From the NCBI RefSeq assembly GCF_004354015.1, contig NZ_SMRU01000041.1, positions 1 through 33,830 on the forward strand: 33,830 nt of DNA. The letters are read 5' to 3'. Shown piece by piece: positions 6,912 through 15,152 of the stretch. A program made the translations under genes and the position numbers. The DNA is from Arthrobacter terricola. Lineage in GTDB: Bacteria; Actinomycetota; Actinomycetes; Actinomycetales; Micrococcaceae. Under the pieces are notes generated by a model. The model worked only from the letters and a program-made list of their open reading frames with translations, had not been told where the DNA came from and searched no databases. How positions within the stretch are numbered: position 1 is the stretch's first letter; the number at the start of each line of letters is the position of its first letter.

Positions 6912-8231
6912 ATGAACGTTCAGTCCGAAGCCAGCCGCAATTTTTCCCGCCGCGGCTTCCTCGGCCTCACCGCGGCAGCGGCGGCCGTCCCCCTGCTCGC
7001 AGCTTGTGGCGGAGGTTCCAGCTCAAGCTCGAGCGGCGGCACCATCAAGTTCTGGGACATGCCGTGGGCGACTCCGGCCTACAACGACGCCGCGAAGAAG
7101 ATCACCGAGTCCTACGTCCCCACCGGAAGCAACGGCAAGGCCAGCTACCAGATCATCCAGTGGAACAACTTCTACCAGACCTTCTCCTCGGCCATCGCGT
7201 CCAAGACCGGTCCCGCGGTGTCCACCGGTGGCGGTTTCCAGGCGTTCCAGTTCGAGCAGCAGGGCCAGATCGCCTACGCGGACAACGTCATCGATGCGAT
7301 GAAGAAGAACGGCCAGTTCGACGACTTCCTGCCGGGTGTGCTGGAACCGTTCAAGTCGGACAAGGGCTACGTCGCAGTTCCGTGGCAGCTGGACATGCGC
7401 CCCCTCTGGTACCGCAAGTCGCTCTTCGACCAGGCCGGCGCCGCGGTTCCCACCGACTGGCCCAGCCTGCTCGACGCGGGCAAGAAGCTTAAGTCCATCG
7501 GCGCCGTCGGCTTCGCCACGGGTTCCGGTGCGGGCAACAACATCGGCAACCACTTGATGATCATGATGATGATCAACAACGGCGGCGGCGTCTTCACGAA
7601 GGACGGCGAACTGGATGTCATGAACGACCGCAACGTCGAAGCCACGGAGTTCCTGCTCGAACTCGTCTCCAACGGCGTGATCGACCCCGCCGCGGTCAGC
7701 TACACCACGGACAACCTCGATGCCCAATGGAAGGACAAGAAGAAGGCCGCCTTCGGCATGTACGTGCTCGGACTGCCTCAGCGCGTGGGTGACACCTCCG
7801 GAGACCTCCTGGTCGCAAGCCCCATGACAGGTCCGCACGGCGACAAGGCCACCCTGGCGTTCCCGAACAACATCATGATGTACAAGAACACTCCCTCCCA
7901 GGCAGCCTCCGAAGCGTTCCTGGTCTACTACATGGGACAGCTCAAGAACCTGTGGCAGCAGAAGCTCATGAACGCGCTGCCGGTGTTCAAGTCCATCACT
8001 GAGCTTCCCGAGTTCGCCAGCGACCCGAACAACGTCAAGATCGTCAAGGAATACCAGCCGATCGCGAAGACCTTCGCGGCGCAGGGCACCACGCTCAACG
8101 CGAACCTCGCAGTGCTCGACGGCGGCCAGGCACTGAACCAGTTCAGCCAGACCATCCTCACGGGCAAGACGGACGCAAAGACGGCCCTCACGGCCTTCCA
8201 GTCCGGCCTCCAGTCAGTCCTCAAGAAGTAA
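6912..8231 (+). CDS. Sugar ABC transporter substrate-binding lipoprotein
   Basis: 439 residues. The N-terminus has a twin-arginine motif (SRRGFLGL, R13-R14), a short hydrophobic stretch and the lipobox LLAAC with C32 as the lipidated cysteine, followed by a Gly/Ser linker. It is therefore exported, probably through Tat, and anchored outside the membrane. The mature part (TIKFWDMPWATPAYNDAAKKI; an IIQWNNFYQTFSSAI segment) is a type-1 extracellular sugar-binding fold of the CUT1 class. The ATG at 6912 is chosen because GAAAGGA lies just upstream and the signal peptide begins there; the longer open frame upstream is not coding. Two permease genes follow. No ATPase is encoded in the window. Confidence 0.93.
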   Translation: MNVQSEASRNFSRRGFLGLTAAAAAVPLLAACGGGSSSSSSGGTIKFWDMPWATPAYNDAAKKITESYVPTGSNGKASYQIIQWNNFYQTFSSAIASKTGPAVSTGGGFQAFQFEQQGQIAYADNVIDAMKKNGQFDDFLPGVLEPFKSDKGYVAVPWQLDMRPLWYRKSLFDQAGAAVPTDWPSLLDAGKKLKSIGAVGFATGSGAGNNIGNHLMIMMMINNGGGVFTKDGELDVMNDRNVEATEFLLELVSNGVIDPAAVSYTTDNLDAQWKDKKKAAFGMYVLGLPQRVGDTSGDLLVASPMTGPHGDKATLAFPNNIMMYKNTPSQAASEAFLVYYMGQLKNLWQQKLMNALPVFKSITELPEFASDPNNVKIVKEYQPIAKTFAAQGTTLNANLAVLDGGQALNQFSQTILTGKTDAKTALTAFQSGLQSVLKK

Positions 8232-8244
8232 AGCAGCACCAGCC

Positions 8245-9219
8245 ATGTCATCAACTACTGCGCAATCGGGCCTCGCCCGGGCCCGCCGGGGCCTTGCTCC
8301 CGGCGGGTCGGGGGGCCGCCCCCGCAATGAAGACCTGAACCGCAAGAGCAAGCTCTCGGGCCAGACCACCAGGACTTTCTTCTGGCTCCTGCTGCCCTCC
8401 ATCGTCCTGGTCATCCTGATCAACGGCTACCCGCTCATCTACGCAGCCGTCCAGGCCACGCACGACGGGTCCTTGATCGATACCGGCAACTTCGTCGGCC
8501 TGGACAACTTCACCTCCGTCCTTACTTCGCCCGCCTTCTGGAAAGCGGCCCAGTTCACCCTCCTCTTCACCATCGTGGGCGTCTTCGGCTCATGGGGCGT
8601 CGGCCTCGGCCTGGCCCTGCTGCTGCGCACCAAGATCCCCGCCGGAGGCGCATTCAAGGTCCTGCTCCTCCTGCCGTGGGTCGTCCCGATCGTGGTCTCC
8701 TCCACGGCCTGGAACTGGCTCGTCGCCACCCCGGACAGCCTCATCCCCTCGATCTTCCGCAACCTCGGCCTGGGCACCCCGCTCTTCCTCGCAGACCCGC
8801 ACCTGGCCGCCGTCATGGTCATGGTCTTCAAGGTCTGGGTGTCCTTCCCCTTCATGATGATGATGACTTCCGCCGCCCTGGCCTCCGTGGACACCACCGT
8901 CTACGAGGCAGCCAGCATGGACGGCGCCACCAAGTGGCAGCAATTCACCCAGATCACCTTGCCGATGATCGCCCGGTCCACCTACATCAGCTGGATCCTC
9001 ATGACGATCTTCTGCGTCAACGACTTCCCCACCATCTACCTGCTCACCGGCGGCGGACCCGTCGACGCCACCACCTCCCTCGTGGTCCTGGCCTACCGCA
9101 GCGTCTTCCAGGACTTCCAGACCGGACACGGCGTCGCCATCGCCTTCCTCATGACCCTCACCCTCGTCATCGTGTCGGTCTTCCTGTACCGCCAGATCCG
9201 AAAGTCGAGCGTCGAATAA
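8245..9219 (+). CDS. Sugar ABC transporter permease 1 (CUT1, MalF-like)
   Basis: 324 residues, about six membrane helices starting at TFFWLLLPSIVLVILINGYPL. The cytoplasmic EAA loop that contacts the ATPase is present (EAASMDGATKWQQFTQITLP). It pairs with the second permease to form the channel for the sugar delivered by the lipoprotein. The first 40 or so residues are Arg/Gly-rich and variable, and their DNA carries a strong hairpin. The start ATG at 8245 lies 13 bases after the binding-protein stop and has only a weak ribosome site, consistent with less permease than binding protein. The stop overlaps the next start by one base (TAATG). Confidence 0.92.
   Translation: MSSTTAQSGLARARRGLAPGGSGGRPRNEDLNRKSKLSGQTTRTFFWLLLPSIVLVILINGYPLIYAAVQATHDGSLIDTGNFVGLDNFTSVLTSPAFWKAAQFTLLFTIVGVFGSWGVGLGLALLLRTKIPAGGAFKVLLLLPWVVPIVVSSTAWNWLVATPDSLIPSIFRNLGLGTPLFLADPHLAAVMVMVFKVWVSFPFMMMMTSAALASVDTTVYEAASMDGATKWQQFTQITLPMIARSTYISWILMTIFCVNDFPTIYLLTGGGPVDATTSLVVLAYRSVFQDFQTGHGVAIAFLMTLTLVIVSVFLYRQIRKSSVE
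8282..8307 (+). promoter_or_regulatory. GC-rich hairpin at the 5' end of the permease gene
   Basis: CCCGCCGGG (8282-8290) and CCCGGCGGG (8299-8307) form a perfect 9-bp stem with an 8-base loop, 37 bases into the first permease gene and about 50 bases after the binding-protein stop. Such hairpins often protect the upstream message end or slow transcription, so that binding protein exceeds permease. No T-run follows, so full termination is unlikely. Confidence 0.4.
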
Positions 9220-10112
9220 TGAGCGCAGTACTCCACGCCCACCCCGAATCCGGCCCCTCCCTCGGCGTCGCCGACTCCGGAAAGTCCCGCCGCGTCCTCT
9301 CCGAAGCAGGCATGCGCGGACGCTGGTGGCGCTTCGTCCTCATCCTTGCCATCACCGCGATCGTGCTCGTCCCGATCATGGTCACCGTCATCCTGGCTCT
9401 CACTCCGGGCCCGGGTAGCACCGCCACCGGCCTGACCCTCGAGAACATCACCGGCGTATTCTCCAAGACCCTCGCCGCCACCTGGCTGGGAAACAGCCTG
9501 ATCACCACCCTGTCCACCGTGGTCGTCTCGGTGGCCGTCGCCGCCCCCGCCGGCTACGTGCTCTCCCGCGGCCGCTCCAAGGCAGTCTCCGGCTACTCCC
9601 TGCTGCTCTTCGTCATGCAGTCCCTGCCGATCATCACCTCCGTAGTGCCGCTGTTCATCTTGTTCGCCAACATGGGCCTCGTGGACAACCTCCTGGGCCT
9701 GACCATCATCTACGTCGGCTCCACCATGACCGTGGCCACCTGGATGATGGCCGCCTACTTCGACTCCATCCCGATCAGCCTCGAGGAAGCCTCCTGGATC
9801 GACGGTTGCTCCGTTTTCGGATCCTTCACCAAGGTGGTTCTCCGCAACTCCCTCCCTGGCATCCTCTCCACCGCGATCTTCGCCTTCCTCCTGGCTTGGA
9901 ACGACTACCTCGTGGCCATCGTGTTCCTGCGTTCCGACGAGATCTTCACCCTCCCCGTCGGCGTGCAGTCCTTCTTCCAGCAGAACCTCACCGACTGGTC
10001 CGGCGTCATGGCCCTCGCAGTGGTCATGATGCTCCCACCCATCATCGTGTTCGCCACCCTGAACAGGTACTTCAGCGTCGGCGGCATCGGCGGATCCCTC
10101 GCCGGCCGCTAA
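9219..10112 (+). CDS. Sugar ABC transporter permease 2 (CUT1, MalG-like)
   Basis: 297 residues with six predicted helices (first: FVLILAITAIVLVPIMVTVI) and the EAA loop EEASWIDGCSVFGSFTKVVL. It forms the second half of the membrane channel. The ATG at 9219 overlaps the TAA of permease 1, so the two are translationally coupled; the much longer open frame that begins at 8592 is only the shadow frame of permease 1. As in many actinobacterial CUT1 systems, the ATP-binding subunit is not encoded here. A shared MsiK-type ATPase elsewhere in the genome probably drives transport. Confidence 0.92.
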   Translation: MSAVLHAHPESGPSLGVADSGKSRRVLSEAGMRGRWWRFVLILAITAIVLVPIMVTVILALTPGPGSTATGLTLENITGVFSKTLAATWLGNSLITTLSTVVVSVAVAAPAGYVLSRGRSKAVSGYSLLLFVMQSLPIITSVVPLFILFANMGLVDNLLGLTIIYVGSTMTVATWMMAAYFDSIPISLEEASWIDGCSVFGSFTKVVLRNSLPGILSTAIFAFLLAWNDYLVAIVFLRSDEIFTLPVGVQSFFQQNLTDWSGVMALAVVMMLPPIIVFATLNRYFSVGGIGGSLAGR

Positions 10113-10154
10113 ACACCGACCATTTCCGGCAACCAAACAACGCAAAGGAAACCC

Positions 10155-10898
10155 ATGTCTTATTCGATCCAGCTCTACACTCTGCGCAACGCCATCTCCG
10201 AGGATTTGCCGGGCACCATCAAGAAGGTTGCCGAGATCGGCTTCACGCAGGTTGAGCCTTACAACTTCGTGGCCACGGCGGCCGAACTCGGAAAGGCCCT
10301 GAAGGAGAACGGCCTCACGGCCCCCTCGGGCCACGCACCGCTGCTGGGACAGGACCAGGACGAAATCTTCGCGGCCGCCAAGGAACTGGGCATCAGCACG
10401 GTCATCGACCCGTACCTGCCCGCCGAGCACTGGCAGACCGCCGAGGACATCCAGGCCACCGCTGCCAAGCTCAACGACGCAGCCAAGAAGGGCGCCGAAT
10501 ACGGCATCCGCGTGGGCTACCACAACCACGCATGGGAGCTTGAGTCCATCATCGAGGGCCAGACCGCCCTGGAATACTTCGAGTCCCTCCTGGACCCCGA
10601 ACTGGTCCTGGAGGTGGACACCTACTGGGCCGCCGTCGGAGGCCAGGACCCCGTGGAACTGCTCGCCCGCCTCGGTGACCGCGTGAAGTTCATCCACATC
10701 AAGGACGGCCCCGCCAACACCGACACCAAGGCCCAGCAGCCGGCCGGGCAGGGCACCATTCCGGTCCTGGACGTCATCGCAGCGGCCAAGTCCCTCGAAG
10801 TGGGCGTGGTGGAATTCGACGACTACGACGGAGACATCTTCGACGCCATCGCCCAAAGCCTTTCCTTCCTCAACGCAGCACAGGACGTGAACGCATGA
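10155..10898 (+). CDS. Xylose-isomerase-like TIM barrel (sugar isomerase/epimerase) 1
   Basis: 247 residues, AP-endonuclease-2/xylose-isomerase-like barrel. Metal and substrate motifs are visible: GYHNH at 121-125, EVDTYW at 153-158, HIKDG at 181-185 and VEFDDYD near 219-225. Proteins of this group isomerise or epimerise sugars, and some act on 3-keto-sugars as lyases or hydratases. The ATG has AAAGGAA seven bases upstream. It overlaps the next oxidoreductase start by four bases (ATGA), tying it to that enzyme. It is clearly paralogous to the barrel at 15149, whose key motifs fall at the same residue numbers, so two related steps or two substrates are likely. Confidence 0.88.
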   Translation: MSYSIQLYTLRNAISEDLPGTIKKVAEIGFTQVEPYNFVATAAELGKALKENGLTAPSGHAPLLGQDQDEIFAAAKELGISTVIDPYLPAEHWQTAEDIQATAAKLNDAAKKGAEYGIRVGYHNHAWELESIIEGQTALEYFESLLDPELVLEVDTYWAAVGGQDPVELLARLGDRVKFIHIKDGPANTDTKAQQPAGQGTIPVLDVIAAAKSLEVGVVEFDDYDGDIFDAIAQSLSFLNAAQDVNA

Positions 10899-12028
10899 GC
10901 GGCGAATTCATGAACGTCCCCTCCACCCGCCGCGGCCCTGTGGGCGTCGCTGTGATCGGTGCGGGCAACATCAGCAAGCAGTACCTGGACAACCTCACGA
11001 AGTTCCCGGACTTGAAGGTCCTGGTCATCGCGGACTTGTTCGAGGAAGCGGCGGAGGCCCGGGCGAAGGAATACGGCATCGCCGAGTTCGGTTCGCCGGA
11101 GCTGGCACTGAACCATCCCGACGTCGAACTCATCGTGAACCTGACCATCCCGGCGGCTCACGTCGAGGTCGCCACCGCCGCGGTGAACGCGGGCAAGCAC
11201 GTCTGGACCGAGAAGCCCTTCTCCCTGGACCGCGAGTCCGGCCAGGCCCTGCTGAAGACCGCCGACGCGGCCGGCATCCGCCTGGGCTGCGCACCGGACA
11301 CGTTCCTGGGCGCAGGCCTTCAGACCGCCCGCCGCATCATCGAACGCGGCGACATCGGCACCCCGCTGACCGCGCTGACCATGTTCCAGACCCCCGGCCC
11401 GGAATCCTGGCACCCGAACCCGTCCTTCCTCTTCGCCCACGGCGCCGGCCCCCTGTTCGACATGGGCCCGTACTACATCACCGCGCTGGTCCAGGCCTTC
11501 GGCTCGGTCCGCAAGGTGGCCGCCGTCGGGTCCAAATCCAAGGAAACCCGCGTCGTCGGCTCCGGCCCCAAGGCCGGGGAGGAATTCCCGGTCCAGGTGC
11601 CCACGCACGTCTCGGCCATGCTCCAGTTCGAAACCGGCGCGTCCTCGCACAGCGTTTTCTCCTTCGAATCCCCCCGCCTGCGGATGGGCTTCGTGGAAAT
11701 CACCGGCACCGAGGGCACCCTGGAACTGCCTGACCCGAACTACTTCGACGGCGACCTCAAGATCTGGCGTCCCGGTGCGGAAGAAGCCGAAATCATCCCC
11801 GCCACCGGGCCCGCCAACGGCCGCGGCATGGGAGCGCTGGACATGGCCCGTTCCCTGCGCGCCGGTGTGCCCCACCGCGCCCAAGGAACCCTGGCCTACC
11901 ACGTGGTAGACACCCTGGTCTCCATCTCCGAGTCCGCCGAAACCGGCACCTTCGTAGGCGTCGACAGCTCCGCCGCGGTATCCCCGGCCCTCCCCGAGGA
12001 CTGGGACCCGATGGCCGCCACCCTCTAG
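10895..12028 (+). CDS. Gfo/Idh/MocA-family oxidoreductase 2
   Basis: 377 residues. It has a Rossmann turn VAVIGAGNISKQYL near 18-31 and TEKPFS with EKP at 106-108. The C-terminal domain contains FDMGPYYITALVQAFG, a signature of the DMGPYY subgroup that has diverged from the levoglucosan-dehydrogenase-like gene next door. It should use NAD(P) to interconvert a sugar hydroxyl and ketone; direction and carbon position are not decided by sequence. Two starts are possible, the ATG at 10895 (coupled to the previous stop) or at 10910. I chose the first because of the overlap. It is followed nine bases later by oxidoreductase 3. Confidence 0.88.
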   Translation: MSGEFMNVPSTRRGPVGVAVIGAGNISKQYLDNLTKFPDLKVLVIADLFEEAAEARAKEYGIAEFGSPELALNHPDVELIVNLTIPAAHVEVATAAVNAGKHVWTEKPFSLDRESGQALLKTADAAGIRLGCAPDTFLGAGLQTARRIIERGDIGTPLTALTMFQTPGPESWHPNPSFLFAHGAGPLFDMGPYYITALVQAFGSVRKVAAVGSKSKETRVVGSGPKAGEEFPVQVPTHVSAMLQFETGASSHSVFSFESPRLRMGFVEITGTEGTLELPDPNYFDGDLKIWRPGAEEAEIIPATGPANGRGMGALDMARSLRAGVPHRAQGTLAYHVVDTLVSISESAETGTFVGVDSSAAVSPALPEDWDPMAATL

Positions 12029-12037
12029 GAACCACTC

Positions 12038-13210
12038 ATGACAAGCTCCGCCCCTACCCCTACCAACCCCCACCACGGGAACACCACCTTGGGCGTTGCC
12101 GCGATCGGTTACGCGTTCATGGGCAAAGCCCACTCGAACGCGTGGCGGAACGTGGCCAGCTTCTTCGACGTCCCGGCCTTCGAGCAGAAAGTGCTCGTGG
12201 GCCGGGACCCGGAACAGGTGGCCGAAGCCGCCGCCAGGTACGGGTGGGCGGAGTACGCCACGGACTGGCGCGCCGTGATCGCCCGCGATGACATCCATAT
12301 CGTGGACATCTGCGCGCCGGGCTGGATGCACGCCGAAATCGCCATCGCGGCCCTCGAAGCGGGCAAACACGTCCTGGTCGAAAAACCCCTGGCCAACACC
12401 CTGGCCGAAGCCGAAGCCATGACCGAGGCCGCGCGCGCCGCCCGCGCGCGCGGCATCCAGTCCATGATCGGCTTCAACTACCGCCGCGTCCCCGCCCTCG
12501 CCCTCGCCCGCGAGCTCATCACCGAAGGCCGCCTCGGGACCATCCGGCACGTGCGCGCCGCGTACATGCAGGACTGGCTTTCGGACGCCGAAACCCCCAT
12601 GACCTGGCGGCTGCGCAAGGAAACCGCCGGCTCCGGCGCCCTGGGCGACATCGCCTCCCACGCCATCGACCAAGTCCTGTACCTGCTCGGCGACACCGTC
12701 ACCGATGTCTCCGGGCGCCTGCACACCTTCGTCACCGAACGCCCCGGCGCGGACGGCACCGAACAAGTAACCGTCGACGACGCCGCCTGGGCCACGCTGA
12801 CCCTCGCCTCCGGGGCGGTCGCCTCAGTCGAGGTCTCCCGCATGGCCACCGGCCAGAAAAACTCCCTGCAACTGGAAATCTATGGAGACAAAGGCTCCCT
12901 CCTCTTCGACCTGGAAAACCTCAACGAACTCGGCTTCCTCGACGCCACCCTGCCCGTCCGGGAACAAGGCTTCCGCCGGATCCTCGTCAACGAACCCGAA
13001 CACCCCTACGCCGGAGCCTGGTGGCCCCAAGGACACATCATCGGCTGGGAACACACCTTCACCCACCAGATCCGCGACTTCCTCACCGCCATCACCACCG
13101 GTACAGCACCCTCGCCCTCCTTCGAAGAAGGCCTCGCCGTCCAAAAAGTCCTCGCCGCCGTCGAAGAATCCGCCAACAACAAAAGCACCCTCACCGTCGT
13201 GAACTACTAG
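12038..13210 (+). CDS. Gfo/Idh/MocA-family oxidoreductase 3, levoglucosan-dehydrogenase-like
   Basis: 390 residues. It has an unusual Rossmann turn AAIGYAFMGKAHSNAW (21-36), VEKPLAN with EKP at 115-117, FNYRRVPALALA (147-158) and GALGDIASHAIDQ (200-212; D204, H208, D211). From memory this pattern (GxxFMGKAHS, NYRR, GALGDIAxHxID) and the length match the characterised levoglucosan dehydrogenase of Pseudarthrobacter, which oxidises C3 of 1,6-anhydroglucose with NAD. The same fold also covers glucoside-3-dehydrogenases, so C3 oxidation is likely while the substrate is open. It lies nine bases after oxidoreductase 2 and just before a TIM-barrel isomerase and a DUF1080 gene. Confidence 0.88.
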   Translation: MTSSAPTPTNPHHGNTTLGVAAIGYAFMGKAHSNAWRNVASFFDVPAFEQKVLVGRDPEQVAEAAARYGWAEYATDWRAVIARDDIHIVDICAPGWMHAEIAIAALEAGKHVLVEKPLANTLAEAEAMTEAARAARARGIQSMIGFNYRRVPALALARELITEGRLGTIRHVRAAYMQDWLSDAETPMTWRLRKETAGSGALGDIASHAIDQVLYLLGDTVTDVSGRLHTFVTERPGADGTEQVTVDDAAWATLTLASGAVASVEVSRMATGQKNSLQLEIYGDKGSLLFDLENLNELGFLDATLPVREQGFRRILVNEPEHPYAGAWWPQGHIIGWEHTFTHQIRDFLTAITTGTAPSPSFEEGLAVQKVLAAVEESANNKSTLTVVNY

Positions 13211-13263
13211 ACGGCCCCGGCCACCCGCCGTCGTACTCCACACCAAACCCGCAAGGAGAACCC

Positions 13264-14265
13264 ATGCCCCGCCCGTATACCCTGTTCACCGGCCAGTGGG
13301 CCGACCTGCCCTTCGAGGAAGTCGCCAAGCTAGCCTCCGGCTGGGGCTATGACGGCCTGGAAATCGCCGTGTCCGGGGACCAGCTGGACGCCTGGCGCTG
13401 GGACGAACCCGGCTACGTCGAATCCAAGCTCGCCATCCTGGACAAATACAACCTGAAGGTCTGGGCGATCTCCAACCACCTCAAGGGCCAGGCCGTGTGC
13501 GATGACCCCATCGACTTCCGCCACCAGGCGATCGTCGGGGCCAAGGTCTGGGGCGACGGGGACCCCGAAGGCGTCCGCCAACGCGCCGCCGAGGAAATGA
13601 AGCACACCGCACGCCTCGCCCGCGCTTTGGGTGTGGACACCGTCGTCGGGTTCACCGGATCCTCCATCTGGCAGTACGTCGCCATGTTCCCGCCCGTGCC
13701 GGAGAAGGTCATCGAGGCCGGGTACCAGGACTTCGCCGACCGCTGGAACCCCATCCTGGACGTCTTCGACGAATGCGGGGTCCGCTTCGCCCACGAAGTC
13801 CACCCCTCCGAAATCGCCTACGACTACTGGACCACCGTCCGGACCCTCGAAGCGATCGGGCACCGGGAGGCGTTCGGGCTGAACTGGGACCCCTCGCACT
13901 TCATGTGGCAGGGCATCGACCCCGTCTCCTTCATCTGGGACTTCAAGGACCGGATCTACCACGTGGACTGCAAGGACACCAAGCTGCGCCCCACCGGCCG
14001 CAACACCGTCATGGGCTCCCACCTGCCCTGGGGCGACCCACGCCGCGGCTGGGACTTCGTCTCCGCCGGACGCGGCGACGTGCCCTGGGAATCGAGCTTC
14101 CGCGCCCTCACCGCCATCGGCTACAACGGCCCGATCTCCGTGGAATGGGAGGACGCCGGCATGGACCGCCTCCACGGCGCCCCCGAAGCCCTCGCCGCCC
14201 TCAAAAAGTTCGACTTCCCCGCCTCCCAAACCTCCTTCGACGCCGCCTTCAGCACCAAAGACTGA
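13264..14265 (+). CDS. Xylose-isomerase-like TIM barrel (sugar isomerase/epimerase) 2
   Basis: 333 residues, longer than and only distantly related to the other two barrels here. Metal-site motifs: FAHEVHPSE (E178, H180), LNWDPSHF (207-213), HVDCKD (233-238) and VEWEDAGMDR (from 293). This NWDPSH/HVDCKD pattern is found in the longer isomerase/epimerase relatives that often sit beside Gfo/Idh/MocA genes, including ones known to open 3-keto-sugars by elimination. The ATG at 13264 follows AAGGAGAA at optimal spacing; an open frame beginning further upstream overlaps the previous gene and is not used. It probably acts on the product of oxidoreductase 3. Confidence 0.87.
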   Translation: MPRPYTLFTGQWADLPFEEVAKLASGWGYDGLEIAVSGDQLDAWRWDEPGYVESKLAILDKYNLKVWAISNHLKGQAVCDDPIDFRHQAIVGAKVWGDGDPEGVRQRAAEEMKHTARLARALGVDTVVGFTGSSIWQYVAMFPPVPEKVIEAGYQDFADRWNPILDVFDECGVRFAHEVHPSEIAYDYWTTVRTLEAIGHREAFGLNWDPSHFMWQGIDPVSFIWDFKDRIYHVDCKDTKLRPTGRNTVMGSHLPWGDPRRGWDFVSAGRGDVPWESSFRALTAIGYNGPISVEWEDAGMDRLHGAPEALAALKKFDFPASQTSFDAAFSTKD

Positions 14266-14303
14266 CCCTCCTCCTCCTCCACCGATACGAAAGGCAACCG
14301 CCC

Positions 14304-15152
14304 ATGCCCCAGTCCGACTCGTTCGTTCCCTTGTTCGACGGCGAAAGCCTGGCCGGGTGGCACGCCGCACCGCGCGTCTACGGTGACCTCTACCCCGGCG
14401 GGCCCTCACTGCTGGAACACTTCGACAGCCTGGGGATCCAGCGGCCCGTCGAGCCCGAGAAGCACCCGGCCCGATGGTTCGTGGAAGACGGCGTGCTGGT
14501 GGGCGAGCAGGACTCTCCGGGCAGCGGCTACGGCGGCTACCTCGTGAGTGACCAGGCCTTCGGGGACTTCGAGCTAAAAATGGACATGCGCCCTGATTGG
14601 CCGGCGGACACGGGCGTGATGATCCGCCGCCAGCGGGACAGTTGGGAGGGGTTCCAGGTCCTGGTGGACCACCGCCCGTCCGGCGGGATCGGCGGATTCT
14701 TCGGGAACGGCCTGGCGAGTTTCTCGGCAGTTCCGTTCGCGATCGACGTCGTCAGTGACGAAAACGGGCAACCCACCGGACTGGTGGCGGACAACCCGGC
14801 CACCTCCGTGGAACCCGTCACGGAAGAGAAGCGTGCCCGCCTGAGGTACGCGGCCGACGTCGACGACTTCCTGAAGGTGTGGCGCTGGGACGATTGGAAC
14901 GAACTCACCATCCGCTGCGTCGGCGCCCTGCCGGTCATCACCACGTGGATCAACGGGCTCAAGATCGCCGAACTGGACACCGCAACCCTCGATTCGCCCA
15001 ACTATGATCCCGAGGCGGTCCTCGGCGTCCTTGGCGACCGCGGCCACATCGCCCTCGAGGTCCACGACAACGACGAAATGTTCGGCGAAGCCCGCTGGGG
15101 CAAAGGCGCACAATGCCGTTGGCGGAACATCCGCATCAAGGAACTTTCGTGA
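14304..15152 (+). CDS. DUF1080 (3-keto-disaccharide hydrolase family) protein
   Basis: 282 residues. The N-terminus FVPLFDGESLAGWH and the later FELKMDMRPDWPADTGVMIRRQ and HIALEVHDND segments are the hallmarks of the DUF1080 concanavalin-like fold (Pfam 3keto-disac_hyd). Members studied in Bacteroidetes cleave 3-keto-glucosides made by Gfo/Idh/MocA dehydrogenases; many other members are secreted. This one has no signal peptide, so it should act in the cytoplasm on an imported, oxidised glycoside. The ATG at 14304 is where the fold begins and follows GAAAGGCAA. The stop overlaps the next gene (GTGA). It is the best single pointer to a keto-glycoside pathway in this operon. Confidence 0.85.
   Translation: MPQSDSFVPLFDGESLAGWHAAPRVYGDLYPGGPSLLEHFDSLGIQRPVEPEKHPARWFVEDGVLVGEQDSPGSGYGGYLVSDQAFGDFELKMDMRPDWPADTGVMIRRQRDSWEGFQVLVDHRPSGGIGGFFGNGLASFSAVPFAIDVVSDENGQPTGLVADNPATSVEPVTEEKRARLRYAADVDDFLKVWRWDDWNELTIRCVGALPVITTWINGLKIAELDTATLDSPNYDPEAVLGVLGDRGHIALEVHDNDEMFGEARWGKGAQCRWRNIRIKELS

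Noticed and set aside
9093..10856. 587-residue minus-strand open frame opposite the permease and isomerase genes
   Set aside because: Composed of low-complexity Gly/Asp/Val/His runs typical of the antisense of GC-rich genes; the plus-strand frames show clear ABC and TIM-barrel motifs.
10823..12766. 647-residue minus-strand open frame across two oxidoreductase genes
   Set aside because: Antisense shadow with Gly/Val/Asp/His-rich composition and no domain; it spans the junction of two well-supported genes.
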